A stretch of 50,801 nt of DNA from CAZUDO01 sp964618895 (GTDB taxonomy: Bacteria; Desulfobacterota; Binatia; DP-6), in the NCBI GenBank assembly GCA_964618895.1, contig CAZUDO010000049.1:1-50801 (forward strand). The letters are read 5' to 3'. Below the pieces are notes generated by a model. The model ran no database searches. It worked only from the letters and a program-made list of their open reading frames with translations, and was not told the DNA's origin. Position numbers and translations under genes: made by a program. Positions 37,152 to 46,454 of the stretch are shown one piece after another; positions within the stretch are counted from its first letter, which is position 1; each line of letters opens with the position of its first letter.

Positions 37152-38465
37152 ATGACCGACACCGGGCTGCTCGAGTCCGAGCTGAAGGACGCCTGGGCCG
37201 TCCTGTCCCCGGAGGAACGTCTCGAGGGGCTGAAGCTCCTCGCCCGCCCCGAGGCCGAAGACATCCTCCTCGCGATGCCGGCCCGCGATCAGGCGGAGCT
37301 GATCGTGGCCGCGGCCCCCGGCGAGCGGCGGTCGTGGATGCGCCTCCTGCCGCCCGACGACGCGGCCGACGTGGTGCAGGAGGCGCCCGAGGAGATGCGC
37401 GCGGCGCTGCTCGCCCTGCTCGACGACACCACGCGCAAGGAAGTGGTCGCGCTCCTCGCCTACGCCGAGGACGACGCCGGCGGCCTCATGAACCCGCGCT
37501 ACGCGCGCCTGCGCCCTGACATGAGCGTCGACGAGGCGATCAGCTATCTCCGCCGCCAGACGCGCGAGCACCTGGAGACCATCTACTACGTCTACGTGCT
37601 CGACGCCGAGCAGCACCTGCTCGGCGTGGTGTCGTTCCGCGATCTCTTCTCGGCGCCGTCGGACCGGCGCGTGCGCGACATCATGGCGACCGACGTGCTC
37701 ACCGTCCCGGAGGAGATGGACCAGGAGGCCCTCAGCCGGCTCTTCGCCGAGCACGACTTCCTCGCCATCCCGGTGGTCGACGCCGAGCGGCGCGTGAAGG
37801 GCATCGTCACCGTCGACGACATCGTCGACGTGGTGCAGGAAGAGGCCACCGAGGACATGCAGAAGCTGGGCGGCATGCAGGCCCTCGACGCGCCGTACCT
37901 GGACGCCGGTTTCTGGGGCATGGTGGGCAAGCGCGCCGGGTGGCTGTCGGCCCTCCTCGTCGGCGAGATGCTGACGGCCACGGCCATGGCGTATTTCGAA
38001 GACGAGATCGCGCGCGCCGTCGTCCTGGCGCTCTTCGTCCCGCTCATCATCAGCAGCGGCGGCAACTCGGGCTCGCAGGCGTCCACGCTGGTGGTACGCG
38101 CGATGGCGCTGGGCGAGCTGCGCCTGCGCGACTGGTGGCGGGTGATACGGCGCGAGCTGGCCGCCGGCGTGTCGCTCGGTTCGGCGCTGGCGGTCATCGG
38201 CCTGCTCCGGGTCCTCGGCTGGCAGGCGCTCTTCGGCAGCTACGGGGAGCACTCCGTCCTGATCGCGCTCACCGTCGCCGGAAGCCTGCTCGGCGTGGTG
38301 ACGTTCGGGACCGTCGTCGGCTCGATGCTCCCGCTGCTGCTCGAGCGACTGGGACTCGATCCGGCCAGCGCGTCGGCACCCCTGGTGGCGACCCTCGTCG
38401 ACGTGAGCGGGATCGTAATCTACTTCACGCTCGCGAGCGTGCTCCTGGCGGGCACGGTACTCTGA
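37152..38465 (+). CDS. mgtE: MgtE magnesium transporter
   Basis: A 437-aa MgtE channel. The N-terminal superhelical domain (LSPEERLEGLKLLARPEAED) and two CBS domains (VLDAEQHLLGVVSFRDLF and IPVVDAERRVKGIVTVDDIV) form the Mg sensor. The membrane part has five helices with FVPLIISSGGNSGSQASTLV, the GGNxGxQ pore motif. MgtE imports Mg2+ and closes when internal Mg is high. The ATG at 37152 follows GGAGGGG. The upstream leader has several hairpins that could regulate it. Copy B of the two-hairpin repeat starts just after the stop. Confidence 0.95.
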   Translation: MTDTGLLESELKDAWAVLSPEERLEGLKLLARPEAEDILLAMPARDQAELIVAAAPGERRSWMRLLPPDDAADVVQEAPEEMRAALLALLDDTTRKEVVALLAYAEDDAGGLMNPRYARLRPDMSVDEAISYLRRQTREHLETIYYVYVLDAEQHLLGVVSFRDLFSAPSDRRVRDIMATDVLTVPEEMDQEALSRLFAEHDFLAIPVVDAERRVKGIVTVDDIVDVVQEEATEDMQKLGGMQALDAPYLDAGFWGMVGKRAGWLSALLVGEMLTATAMAYFEDEIARAVVLALFVPLIISSGGNSGSQASTLVVRAMALGELRLRDWWRVIRRELAAGVSLGSALAVIGLLRVLGWQALFGSYGEHSVLIALTVAGSLLGVVTFGTVVGSMLPLLLERLGLDPASASAPLVATLVDVSGIVIYFTLASVLLAGTVL

Positions 38466-38467
38466 CC

Positions 38468-38558
38468 GCCCCGAGACTTCGTCTCGGGGCGGGGCCCAAG
38501 ACTCCCTGCCGGTGGAGAAGGTAGAGGCCGTGCCGCGGCGGGCGAAGCCGGCGCGGCA
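38468..38558 (+). repeat. Two-hairpin intergenic repeat, copy B
   Basis: Hairpin 1 is GCCCCGAGAC-TTC-GTCTCGGGGC (38468-38490). The spacer contains GGTGGAGAAGG, and hairpin 2 has TGCCGCG and CGCGGCA outer arms (38531-38558). Order and spacing are the same as in copy A at 14181. Confidence 0.82.
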
Positions 38559-38661
38559 AAGCGGAGCGGATCGGTAGCCGCTGCGGATCCGCTCCGGCGG
38601 GGAAGACCGGGAGACGCTTCGTCGGCGGCGGCAGCGCCGACGTTCTGTCCTCTCCCAAGTT
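38559..38661. other. Spacer between inverted repeat copies B and C
   Basis: It contains GGAGCGGATC...GGATCCGCTCC, another inverted repeat (about 38562-38593), and no gene. Together with copies B and C it forms a large cruciform-capable block between the convergent ends of mgtE and the lipase-like gene. Confidence 0.5.
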
Positions 38662-38752
38662 TGCCGCGCCGGCTTTTGCCGGCCGCGGCACGACCTTCGC
38701 CTTCTCCACCGGCAAGCAATCTTGGATCCGACCCGAGACAAGGTCTCGGGTC
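38662..38752 (-). repeat. Two-hairpin intergenic repeat, copy C (inverted)
   Basis: On the minus strand it reads GACCCGAGAC-CTT-GTCTCGGGTC, a spacer with GGTGGAGAAGGCGAAGG, then TGCCGCGGCCGG and CCGGCGCGGCA arms. It is closest to copy A in sequence. It ends 4 bp before the stop of the lipase-like gene. Confidence 0.82.
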
Positions 38753-38756
38753 GCGT

Positions 38757-41700
38757 TCAGAACGCCGGGTAACAGCGCAGACGGAGCTTGTCGCCGCCCA
38801 CATCGAGCGCGTTGCTCACGAAACGCGACATGCCGCGCACGGTGAGGCTGCCGAAGTTGGTGGGCTTGTGGCGCACGTTCACGGGGACCAGCTCGGTGCA
38901 CACCCGCTGCAGGAGGGGCGGGCCGAAGATCACCAGGTTCTCCTTGATGCCGCTGACGGAGCCTCCCAGCGCGACCATTGCGTCCCGGAGACGCTGGGCG
39001 TTCCCCGCCTGCACGGGATCGCGCGCCAGCGGCTTCGGCTTGGTGAGCTGGTAGAGCGTGATCCCGTCCACACCTACCGTGCAGTTGGGCAGCAACGGAT
39101 CCAGGTGGTTGAAGCACACCCCGACCCGGAACGTGCACGTCCCGTTGATGGTCCGATCCGCATCGCAGGTGACATCACCGTCGCGGCAATTCTGCACGCC
39201 GTGCACCCGCCCCACGTTGTCGCGGAACGGGACGTTGGTGGGGTTGGCGATCTTGAACTCCGCCCGGCAGTCGCTGATCGCCCCGGGCCCGCCCGGCACG
39301 AGCGGCGGGATGTACCCTTCGGAAACGAGCGCGGCCGGATGCAGCACGACGTAGGTCGAGAAGTCCGTGACGCCGCTGGTCGTGACCGTGCGCAGACCCG
39401 CGTCGGCCGTACTCGGGAGCACGGTATAGCTCGAGCCCAAGCACGGACCGCTCGTGCCGCAGTCGGCGTGCTCCGAGCATGTGGCGGCGCCCACGACGCA
39501 CACCCCCGGCGAGAACCTGGCGATGACCAGCGCGGTCTCGTCGGTCGTGCCGGCGGGGATGCCGGCGACGCCGAGCTCGGTGGCGGAGTACGAGATGGTG
39601 AGCGTCGCCGAGAAGGTTCCTGGCAGCTCGCGCTGCACGGTCACGAAGAAGGGCAGGAATCCGAGGGTGCCGACCGTACTCGTCGGTCCCGGCGGCATGT
39701 CGGCGTCGGTCGCCAGCGGCCCCGACCCGAGGGTCGAACGCGCGACCGTGAGACGCGTGGCGACCGTGTTGGCGCCGAAGTCGACCACGACGTCGGGCGT
39801 CACTTCGGAGACGGACAGCCCTCCCCCGACCCCGACCGTGCGGTCGAAGAAGCGCTTCGTGAACGCTCCGGCCGGGATGGTGACGTTCTCGGTCGGGCTG
39901 TACGTGGGCTGGTGGTCCAGCGTGAACGTGCCCGGCGGTCCACTGGCGGCGATGTCCCCGAACCAGTCGAGCACCGCCTGCAGGATTCCCGTCGTCCCCA
40001 CCGGGATGTCGCGCAGCAACGTCGGCAGCGCTTCCCCCGTCGTCGGGAACTCCTCCCAGTGCGCAAAGCCCGGCACCAGCGTGAGGACACCCGGGAGCGG
40101 ACCGCCCACGGCCGCGTCGTGCGCGGCGGCGGTTTGCAGCACGGCGGCGGTGGCGAGCCCGCCCCCGACGTTGCCGCGGATGAACCGCGGCGGGCTCACG
40201 ACCGGCAGGACGAGCGGCGAATGCAAGAGGTTCTTCACGAAGGGGTCGAAGAGGGGGTAGCCCGCCGCCAGCGCGAGCGCCTCGGTCGCCTGGTTGGGCA
40301 CGAACTCGTCGCCCATGCCCTCGACCAGGATCATGCTCCGGGGCAGGCCGTTCGCGGGCGCAAGGAGCAGGTGTGCCAGGTTGGCCGGGTCGGCCGGCTC
40401 CAGGACCTGCTGCACCAGGTTGAAGGGCAGGCTGAACGCATCGGCGACGTTGGCGGGGTCGAGCCCCAGCACGCCGTCGGCAAGGCCCAGCTCGCCGAGA
40501 CCCGACGGCGAGTTGTTGAACAGCTCGGTGGCCAGGTAGCCCCCGGCGCCGCTCACCAGCGCGGCTCTCACGTTCGCTTCCACCGCCACGAACCCCGTTC
40601 CGACGATGCCGCCCAGCTGATGCCCCATGAAGAAGAGATTGCCGGCGTTCAGCTGCGTGTTGAGCGCGCTGTCGATCGAGTGGCCCTGCAGCAGGCGCAC
40701 CAGCGAGAACAGATCCACGTAGGTCTGGCGCAAGTTGTCGCGCACGGCGACGAAATTGTGGAGTGCCTCCAGGAAGCCCAAGCCGAAGGTGACGGTCCCG
40801 AGATCGTAGCCGAGGAACGTTCCGTCGACGAACCCGTCGGGGACGCCCAGCCCGCCGAAGGCGTTGGCGGTGTCCTGGCTGCACGACGCAGCGGACGTGC
40901 AGCCGAAGTAGCGGTAGCCGTGCCCCACCGCGTCGATCCCGATGGAGGCGAAGCCCCGCGCCGCGAGCGCCTCCGCGCTGCGCACCACGGTCTCACGCTG
41001 GCCTCCGAGGCCGTGCTGCACGATCACCACCGGCCAGCCGTTCACCGGCGGGACACCCTTGGGGACCACCACCGTGAACGGGATCGCCGGCGTGCTCTGC
41101 ACGATCGGATTGCCGCTGCCGTCGCGCACGAACGCCTCGTCGGTGGTCTCGCACGGCGTCGCGCAGGAGACGAAACTCGGGGGAGTCGGCAGATCGGCGA
41201 GCGGGCCGTCGCCGTCGGGGTCGGCGGTCTGGAAGCGCGGGCTGCCGTAGAAGCCGGTGGCGACCTGGGCGAGATTGCCGTGTGGGGTCGACGACAGCAG
41301 GACTGCCAGGTCGGTATCGGTGTTGAACACCAGCTGCGGCCGGCTCGTGAAATCAGCGGTCGGCGTGGCCAGGCCCGGCAGCACGACGTTGCGGATGCGT
41401 AGCAGATCGTCGGCGATCGACTGCGTCGTGAACACGGTCATGCCGGCGATGGCGCTGGTCGGCACGCCGGCGGTGGCCAGCGCGGTCACTACCGGATCGA
41501 AGATGGCGTCGGCGTCGGTGTTGGCGCTCGTGCCGTCGCGGACGCTCGCCCAGTCGACGTCCGGCTCGACCGGGTCCCCGCCCCCGGTGACGCTGCCACG
41601 CACGACACACGTGTACCTGGTAGCCGCGGCGAGCGGGCGCCCGGGGAGCGGGGCGATCGCGAGCACGTTCGGGATGCGCGAGTCGGCGTTGGACTTGAGG

Positions 41701-42146
41701 GCGATCGGCACCGGCGTCAGGGTGGCGGTGTCGGCGCAGAAAACGCCGTCGGTGAGAGCCGGCGCCGTCACCGGAGACGCCGGCAGGCTGGCGGCGTCGA
41801 GCGGCCCGCTGAAGAAGAAGTACACCGCGGTGGTGGTCCCGAATCCGTCCAGCCGGTCGAGCGCCTCTTCCACGGCGGCCGTATTGGCGGTGATCACCGC
41901 GCTCGCGAGGCCGATCTTACCGCCTGGCGGCAGCCCGGTGTTGATCAGCGTGCCGTCGCCGTCCCCGGGACGCCCCTGATCGAAGTAGAGATCGTTGGGG
42001 TACGGCAGGGCGCCGAATGCCGCCGGCGTGCTGTTCTGTGCCGGCAGCGTGAACGCCACCGACGGCCCGGCGGCCCGGGCCGCGCTCGGTAGTCCAAGCC
42101 CCAGCACGGTGACGGCACTCGCCAATAGCGCAAACACGAACCCCAC
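38757..42146 (-). CDS. Large secreted alpha/beta-hydrolase-like protein (Lipase_bact_N type)
   Basis: A 1129-aa exported protein. A signal peptide (about residues 1-25, VFALLASAVTVLGLGLPSAARA) is followed by FTLPAQNSTPAAFGALPYPN and DLYFDQGRPGDGDGTL, the start typical of extracellular lipases of the Pla-1/cef group. The hydrolase core has VVIVQHGLGGQRETVVRSAE with the oxyanion region and the nucleophile elbow FFMGHQLGGIVG. At the elbow the usual Ser of GHSxGG is Gln. The later part is beta-rich with many Cys (CSEHADCGTSGPCLG; CRDGDVTCDADRTINGTC). Start choice: GTG at 42146 with GGGGA upstream rather than GTG at 42167. Function may be binding rather than hydrolysis. Confidence 0.75.
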   Translation of the reverse strand: MGFVFALLASAVTVLGLGLPSAARAAGPSVAFTLPAQNSTPAAFGALPYPNDLYFDQGRPGDGDGTLINTGLPPGGKIGLASAVITANTAAVEEALDRLDGFGTTTAVYFFFSGPLDAASLPASPVTAPALTDGVFCADTATLTPVPIALKSNADSRIPNVLAIAPLPGRPLAAATRYTCVVRGSVTGGGDPVEPDVDWASVRDGTSANTDADAIFDPVVTALATAGVPTSAIAGMTVFTTQSIADDLLRIRNVVLPGLATPTADFTSRPQLVFNTDTDLAVLLSSTPHGNLAQVATGFYGSPRFQTADPDGDGPLADLPTPPSFVSCATPCETTDEAFVRDGSGNPIVQSTPAIPFTVVVPKGVPPVNGWPVVIVQHGLGGQRETVVRSAEALAARGFASIGIDAVGHGYRYFGCTSAASCSQDTANAFGGLGVPDGFVDGTFLGYDLGTVTFGLGFLEALHNFVAVRDNLRQTYVDLFSLVRLLQGHSIDSALNTQLNAGNLFFMGHQLGGIVGTGFVAVEANVRAALVSGAGGYLATELFNNSPSGLGELGLADGVLGLDPANVADAFSLPFNLVQQVLEPADPANLAHLLLAPANGLPRSMILVEGMGDEFVPNQATEALALAAGYPLFDPFVKNLLHSPLVLPVVSPPRFIRGNVGGGLATAAVLQTAAAHDAAVGGPLPGVLTLVPGFAHWEEFPTTGEALPTLLRDIPVGTTGILQAVLDWFGDIAASGPPGTFTLDHQPTYSPTENVTIPAGAFTKRFFDRTVGVGGGLSVSEVTPDVVVDFGANTVATRLTVARSTLGSGPLATDADMPPGPTSTVGTLGFLPFFVTVQRELPGTFSATLTISYSATELGVAGIPAGTTDETALVIARFSPGVCVVGAATCSEHADCGTSGPCLGSSYTVLPSTADAGLRTVTTSGVTDFSTYVVLHPAALVSEGYIPPLVPGGPGAISDCRAEFKIANPTNVPFRDNVGRVHGVQNCRDGDVTCDADRTINGTCTFRVGVCFNHLDPLLPNCTVGVDGITLYQLTKPKPLARDPVQAGNAQRLRDAMVALGGSVSGIKENLVIFGPPLLQRVCTELVPVNVRHKPTNFGSLTVRGMSRFVSNALDVGGDKLRLRCYPAF

Positions 42147-42269
42147 TTGTGGTTCCCCGTTGGGCACTTCGCACAGGACGCTACGCGCTGGCAAGGAAAA
42201 AATCACGGCCGGAGGCCCTCGCGGCCGATTGCGTGGGCTCGGGCACCCCCCTACACTCACTCCGGCGCC

Positions 42270-43082
42270 GTGCACGATACCCCGTTCTATCTGCCCGTCG
42301 GTGACGAAGTGGCGGTGTTCACGGCCGCCTGGGAGGCACGCCTGCCGGTCCTGCTGAAAGGCCCGACCGGGTGCGGGAAGACGCGCTTCGTCGAGTACAT
42401 GGCAAGCACGGTGCCGCGCCAGAACGGCCCGGGCGCGGGGGTGTCGGGTGGCCTGATCACCGTGGCCTGCCACGAGGATCTGACCGGCAGCGACCTGGTC
42501 GGGCGCTACCTGATCAAGGGCGACGAGACGGTGTGGATCGACGGCCCGCTGACGCGCGCGGTCCGCCAGGGTGCCATCTGCTACCTCGACGAGATCGTGG
42601 AGGCGCGTAAGGACACCATCGTGCTCGTCCACCCGCTGACCGACCACCGCCGCCTCCTGCCGGTCGACAAGACGGGCGAGCTGCTGGAGGCCCACCCCGA
42701 CTTCCTGCTCGTCATCTCCTACAACCCCGGCTATCAGAGCGTGCTGAAGGACCTGAAGCACTCCACGCGCCAGCGCTTCGTCACCATCGACTTCGACTAC
42801 CCGCCGCGCGATCTCGAAGCACGCATCATCGCCCACGAGGCGGACCTGGCGGTCGAGCAGGCCATGCCGCTCGCCCGCTTCGGCGAAAAGGTGCGCTGCC
42901 TGCGCTCGAGCGGCCTCGAAGAGGGCGTGAGTACGCGGCTGCTGGTGTACGCCGGCCAGCTCATCCGGCGGGGCGTCCCGGCGCGGCGCGCGTGCACCGT
43001 CGCCGTGAGCCACTCGCTCACCGACGACGCCGACGGGCAGCAGGCGATCGACGAGGTCGCAGGGGCGATCTTCGGCGGCTGA
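42270..43082 (+). CDS. cbbQ: CbbQ/NirQ/NorQ-type MoxR AAA+ ATPase
   Basis: A 270-aa AAA+ ATPase of the MoxR superfamily, CbbQ/NorQ branch. Walker A is GPTGCGKTR (residues 31-39), Walker B is AICYLDEIVEA, and sensor 1 is FLLVISYNPGY. The C-terminal LEEGVSTRLLVYAGQLIRRG is typical of the branch. Such ATPases work with a VWA-domain partner to remodel enzymes (Rubisco for CbbQO, nitric oxide reductase for NorQD). Neither target gene is in this window. The start is GTG at 42270; the VWA gene follows after 8 bp. Confidence 0.88.
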   Translation: MHDTPFYLPVGDEVAVFTAAWEARLPVLLKGPTGCGKTRFVEYMASTVPRQNGPGAGVSGGLITVACHEDLTGSDLVGRYLIKGDETVWIDGPLTRAVRQGAICYLDEIVEARKDTIVLVHPLTDHRRLLPVDKTGELLEAHPDFLLVISYNPGYQSVLKDLKHSTRQRFVTIDFDYPPRDLEARIIAHEADLAVEQAMPLARFGEKVRCLRSSGLEEGVSTRLLVYAGQLIRRGVPARRACTVAVSHSLTDDADGQQAIDEVAGAIFGG

Positions 43083-43090
43083 CCATCACG

Positions 43091-46027
43091 ATGTCGCGGG
43101 ACACGGAGCGCCTCGCCGAGCTGGTCGACGATCGCGAGCGCTTCGCGCGCACGCTCGGCGAGCTGCGTGCCCGCCTGGGCGCCGAGTTCCCGCGCTGGCT
43201 GGCGCTCGGCCGGGCGCTCGCGACCGCCACCCATCCCGGACGCGTCGCGGTGCGGACGTACTGCGCGCTCGCGCCGGCCCGGGTGGCGCGCGTGGGGATG
43301 GGCGGGCTCGCTCCCTGGGTCGCCGCCGCCGTGCGCGTCGGCAGCGTCTCCCGGCAGCTGGCCGAGACCTTCGTCGACACGACGGCGCCCTTTCTCGGCG
43401 CGATCGACGGCGACACGCTCGGCGCGTGGGCCGACGCCGGCACCGCGCTGCACGCCGACAGCGATCTCCGCCGTAGCGTGCTGGCGCACGCCTTCTTCGC
43501 GGCCGCGCCGCGCGCGCTGCCGCTCCTCGCCGCAGCCCACTTCGGCCCCTGGCAGCGCGTCGCGCTCGGGCTGCAGGGCACGCTCGATCCGGCCGAGGCC
43601 CTGCGGGGGCTGCCCACGGCGATCGCCGGTTGGTCCATCGACGAGCGTACCCGATGGCTCGAGACGTGCCTGGCTCTGACCACGCGGGGGCCCGCCGTCG
43701 CGGCCCGCCTGTACCGTCACCTGCCGGGCACGCTCGACGCGCTCGCGCCCGCCAGCCGCCACGCGCTTCTGGTCGCACTCCGGCGCGCCGCCGAGCACGC
43801 CCCTCCCGCCGAGATCGACGCGCTCATCCCGGTGGCCGGCGCCCTCGTTCCGGCCGATGCGGACGCGCTGGCCCTCCTCGACCGGGTGGGCGAGGCGTTC
43901 CCGCGTGGGGTGCCGGCGTTGCTGCGCACCCTCGGCCGCGTGCTCGAGGATGCGCCCGGTGCACACGCGAGCGAGTGGGTCGCTCGCGGGCTCGCCCTCG
44001 CGCGCGACAATCCGGAGGCCGGACACGCCTATTTCGGGCTCGAGTCGCGCACCAGCCTGCGCGTGCTGCACGCGTCATCGACCGCCGTGGAGCTGCCCGA
44101 GGTGGCCGGCGTGCTGGGTCGCTTCGTCCACATGCTGAGCGGGATGCCCGCGCTGCCGCGCGCCGGGGAGGCGTTTCGGCTCCGCCCGCCGCTGGAAGAT
44201 GATCCCACCGCCGGCACGGTCACGTTCCCCGCCCTCATCGACCGCCTCGACACGGTCGAGGACAACGGCCGCCTCTATCGCGTCGCGGCCGCGATGCACG
44301 CCGGCCGCCGCGAGGGCGGCACGTACGACGCCGTACCCGGCGGCGCGCTGGCGGAACAGCTGCACGCACCCGAGCGTCCGGCGGCGCTCGCCGAGCTCTT
44401 CCTGCTCACCGACGGCTATCGGGTGGCGTGCCGCCTGGCGCGGAGCTACCCGGGGATCGCCGCCGATCTCCGCTGGGCAGCGGCACGCCTGCTCGCGCGC
44501 TGGACCGACGCCGACCTGGGTGTGCCGGGCGTTTTGCTGGACGCGCTGCTCGCGCTCGCGCTGCGGGGTGACCACCCGGCGCATCCTTCGCCCGCGCTGC
44601 GCGCCGCGGCACGCATCGTCCTGCCCGCGCTGTCTCCGCTCTCCCGTTCCGACGCCACCGCCGCCGACGCGCTCGCCACCGCCGAGCGCCTGACCGGGTT
44701 GTTCGAGGTCGCGAGCGCGCGCGCGCCTGCCCTCGAGCTCCTCGAGAGTCTGGGAGCCATGATGCTCGACGGCGGCATTCAGGGCCTCGGCTTCGACGGC
44801 GACGAGCCCGGCACCGCGGCCCTCGCCGGCGGGGACGCGGACGGCCCCGAGATCACGGACGAGTTCCGCCTGTCGCTCGACGACCCGGACAGCCGGGTCG
44901 TCGAAGGCGGGCGCGCGCTCACCCCCGAGGAGCTCCGCCGTCTGGTCGAAGCCGGTGTCCCGTTGGGGCAGGGCGAGGGAACGGGGCCGGCGCAAGCGGG
45001 CCTCTACGTCACCCAGCTCGCCGGGAAGGCGCTGGCGGACGCGAAGCGGAGCCCCGGCCGGCCCGGCGAGCCGCCGGCGGTGAGACCGGCACGCGCCCAC
45101 CCCGCGTTCCCGGGCGCCGCGGTGTTCACCTACGACGAGTGGGACTACCTGATCGGCGACTACCGGCCCGACTGGTGCGCGCTCCGCGAGCTACCGGTCG
45201 GCGACGACGCGGGCCACTTCTTCCATCAGGCCCTGGTACGACACGCCGACCTCGTCCCCGAGATCCGCCGTCACTTCCAGCGCGTCCGTCCCGAGACCTA
45301 TCGTCCCGTGCGCGGGCTCGAGGACGGCGAAGACTTCGACCTGAACGCGGCCGTCGACGCCCACGTCGATCGCCGGCTGCAGCGGACGCCGTCCACCAAG
45401 CTGTACACGCAGCGCTACCGTCAGGAGCGCGACGTGGCGACGCTCTTCCTGCTCGACATGAGCGCGTCCACCGACGAGACCCGGGCCGAGACCACCGGTC
45501 GCATCATCGACATCGCCAAGGAGGCGCTCGTGCTCATGGCGGCGGCGCTGGAGGAGATCGGCGACGCGTACGCCATCTACGGCTTTTCGGGCCAGGGCCG
45601 CGACAACGTGCAGGTGTTCCCGGTGAAATCGTTCGCCGAGCGCCTGAGCAGCACCGTGAAGGGCCGCATCGGCGGCATCGAGCCCCAGGGCTCGACCCGC
45701 ATGGGGACGGCGCTCCGGCACGCGGCCAGCAGGATGCGCCGCCTGTCGGCACCGGCCCGTCACCTGGTGCTCCTGAGCGACGGCTTTCCGCAGGACTTCG
45801 ACTACGGCCAGGACCGCACCAGCCACACCTATGGCATCCGCGACACCGCGGTCGCGCTGCGCGAAGTGGAGCAGGCGGGCATCCGGCCGTTCTGCATCAC
45901 GGTCGACGTCGCCGGGCACGACTACCTGCGCGAGATGTGCGACGGGACGCGCTACCTGATCATCGAGAACGTGGCCGACCTGCCACGCGAGCTGCCGAAG
46001 ATCTATCAACGGCTGGTGCGGGCATAG
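43091..46027 (+). CDS. cbbO: CbbO/NorD-like VWA-domain protein
   Basis: A 978-aa protein. The first about 700 residues are helical HEAT-like repeats rich in Ala and Leu. The C-terminal 200 residues form a von Willebrand A domain with the metal site LLDMSASTDET (about residue 789) and later ARHLVLLSDGFPQDFDYGQD and TVDVAGHDYLREMC. This is the partner of the upstream MoxR ATPase, as in CbbO and NorD, and is thought to recruit the substrate protein. The ATG at 43091 follows the ATPase stop by 8 bp. The target enzyme cannot be identified here. Confidence 0.86.
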   Translation: MSRDTERLAELVDDRERFARTLGELRARLGAEFPRWLALGRALATATHPGRVAVRTYCALAPARVARVGMGGLAPWVAAAVRVGSVSRQLAETFVDTTAPFLGAIDGDTLGAWADAGTALHADSDLRRSVLAHAFFAAAPRALPLLAAAHFGPWQRVALGLQGTLDPAEALRGLPTAIAGWSIDERTRWLETCLALTTRGPAVAARLYRHLPGTLDALAPASRHALLVALRRAAEHAPPAEIDALIPVAGALVPADADALALLDRVGEAFPRGVPALLRTLGRVLEDAPGAHASEWVARGLALARDNPEAGHAYFGLESRTSLRVLHASSTAVELPEVAGVLGRFVHMLSGMPALPRAGEAFRLRPPLEDDPTAGTVTFPALIDRLDTVEDNGRLYRVAAAMHAGRREGGTYDAVPGGALAEQLHAPERPAALAELFLLTDGYRVACRLARSYPGIAADLRWAAARLLARWTDADLGVPGVLLDALLALALRGDHPAHPSPALRAAARIVLPALSPLSRSDATAADALATAERLTGLFEVASARAPALELLESLGAMMLDGGIQGLGFDGDEPGTAALAGGDADGPEITDEFRLSLDDPDSRVVEGGRALTPEELRRLVEAGVPLGQGEGTGPAQAGLYVTQLAGKALADAKRSPGRPGEPPAVRPARAHPAFPGAAVFTYDEWDYLIGDYRPDWCALRELPVGDDAGHFFHQALVRHADLVPEIRRHFQRVRPETYRPVRGLEDGEDFDLNAAVDAHVDRRLQRTPSTKLYTQRYRQERDVATLFLLDMSASTDETRAETTGRIIDIAKEALVLMAAALEEIGDAYAIYGFSGQGRDNVQVFPVKSFAERLSSTVKGRIGGIEPQGSTRMGTALRHAASRMRRLSAPARHLVLLSDGFPQDFDYGQDRTSHTYGIRDTAVALREVEQAGIRPFCITVDVAGHDYLREMCDGTRYLIIENVADLPRELPKIYQRLVRA

Positions 46028-46037
46028 GCAGGCGCGG

Positions 46038-46454
46038 TCACCGCCCCGGGGCGATCAGCGGGATCGCTCGCCGACCGTGCTTACGGTACACCGAGAAGTC
46101 CCCGTCGATCGTGAACACCGACGCGCCGTCGTTCAGCTCCGCGAGCCGGACGAGGCACGCGTCGGCCAGCGGCATGGGACGGTCGGCGTACTTGCGCAGG
46201 AGTCTCCCCACCGCGCCACGCTCCACCATGACACCGAAGTCGATGCGGAGAAGGTCGCTCATGAGAAGATCGACGAAGCGATCGAGCCCGTGACGCGCCC
46301 GCCGCACGAGATGGGCGACCTCGGCAAGCACGGGCTCGCAGGTCAGAAAGGGTGGGGGCAGCTCGCGGAGCCGGTCGACGACCCAGTCATGATGATCGTC
46401 GGTCCGCACCAGCAGCGCGACCAGCGGCCCGCTGTCGACGACGATCTCATGCAC
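46038..46454 (-). CDS. PIN-domain toxin (VapC family)
   Basis: A 138-aa PIN-domain ribonuclease. IVVDSGPLVALLVRTDDHHD gives the first catalytic Asp, LAEVAHLVRRAR the Glu, and PLADACLVRLAELND with VFTIDGDFSVYRKHG the last acidic residues. GTG at 46452-46454 is preferred as start because it overlaps the antitoxin stop as GTGCATGA and gives a normal length. Confidence 0.85.
   Translation of the reverse strand: MHEIVVDSGPLVALLVRTDDHHDWVVDRLRELPPPFLTCEPVLAEVAHLVRRARHGLDRFVDLLMSDLLRIDFGVMVERGAVGRLLRKYADRPMPLADACLVRLAELNDGASVFTIDGDFSVYRKHGRRAIPLIAPGR

Noticed and set aside
38661..41402. Very long plus-strand frame (913 codons) opposite the lipase-like gene
   Set aside because: It is antisense to a gene with a signal peptide and clear domains. 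Its product is Arg/His-rich with no fold, a typical shadow in GC-rich DNA.
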